Positions 14,153 to 14,194 of a stretch of DNA of 14,194 bases are shown in pieces. The stretch covers positions 1 to 14,194 of the forward strand of contig JAGQQZ010000744.1 of assembly GCA_020425915.1 (NCBI GenBank). Reading direction: 5' to 3'. Origin of the DNA: Planctomycetota bacterium (GTDB lineage: Bacteria; Planctomycetota; UBA1135; UBA2386). A program made the translations under genes and the position numbers. Every line of letters begins with the position of its first letter. Position 1 is the first letter of the stretch. The notes below the pieces were generated by a model. The model was not told where the DNA came from. It searched no databases and saw only the letters and a list, made by a program, of their open reading frames with translations.

Positions 14153-14194
14153 ATGCGTGGTGAGGAACTCGGATCGGGCTCGCAACAGACGAGG
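14153..14194 (+). other. Short open frame running off the right edge
   Basis: After the YihY stop, an ATG at 14153 opens a frame of 14 codons to the window end; an overlapping GTG frame at 14158 is also open. No good ribosome binding site precedes either. This may be the start of a following gene or plain non-coding sequence; too little is visible to decide. Confidence 0.12.

Noticed and set aside
12602..14185. A 527-codon minus-strand open frame opposite the YihY-family gene
   Set aside because: Arg/Glu-rich with no hydrophobic or domain pattern; the plus frame carries the recognisable membrane protein with a strong ribosome binding site.
1..14194. tRNA/rRNA genes, CRISPR array, insertion sequence or prophage
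   Set aside because: No repeat-spacer pattern, transposase, integrase, terminal inverted repeats or tRNA-like fold was seen; gene density and composition look uniform across the window.

Overview
The window is a G+C-rich bacterial chromosome segment (about two thirds G+C by eye) with ten credible genes and almost no non-coding space. Nine lie on the minus strand; one, at the right end, is on the plus strand. The gene types hint at a Planctomycetota-like or other large-genome Gram-negative environmental bacterium: a TMTC-type membrane glycosyltransferase fused to TPRs, a secreted prenyltransferase/squalene-oxidase-repeat protein, a B12-binding radical SAM protein and many GTG starts. This assignment is an inference from gene style, not a proven placement.

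Layout, read in the direction of minus-strand transcription (right to left): TMTC-like GT-C/TPR membrane protein (12753-10654); nonulosonate synthase, NeuB/NANS type (10544-9648); CMP-nonulosonate synthetase fused to a KdsC/Kdn-9-P-phosphatase-type HAD domain (9651-8449); GT-B-like glycosyltransferase with an HP motif (8483-7035); Wzx-like flippase (7038-5503); MBOAT O-acyltransferase (5494-4073); membrane-anchored SGNH-hydrolase-like protein (4098-3028). After a 187-base gap come a B12-binding radical SAM protein (2840-1392) and a secreted alpha/alpha-toroid protein (1342-89). A YihY/BrkB-family membrane protein (12782-14146) is divergent, only 28 bases from the start of the TPR gene.

The six genes from neuB to the SGNH gene overlap or nearly touch (4-base overlap, 35-base overlap, 4-base overlap, 8-base gap, 26-base overlap), so they form one operon. 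Together they read as a cassette that makes a nine-carbon acidic sugar, activates it with CMP, transfers it, flips the lipid-linked glycan and O-acylates it outside the cytoplasm. The synthase carries motifs of the animal NANS enzyme, which uses sugar phosphates. The phosphatase domain fused to the CMP-transferase keeps all its catalytic residues. No UDP-GlcNAc 2-epimerase (NeuC) gene is present. The simplest reading is a phosphorylated, eukaryote-like route, probably mannose-6-P to Kdn-9-P to Kdn to CMP-Kdn, used to decorate a surface glycan or glycoprotein. No Wzy polymerase or WaaL-type ligase is seen; the GT-C/TPR protein upstream is the only candidate in the window for a periplasmic transfer step.

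I saw no tRNA, rRNA, CRISPR array, insertion sequence, attachment site or origin. Stretches without a gene are all shorter than 200 bases; they hold a few hairpins, one of which (4-18, minus strand) looks like an intrinsic terminator cut by the window edge.
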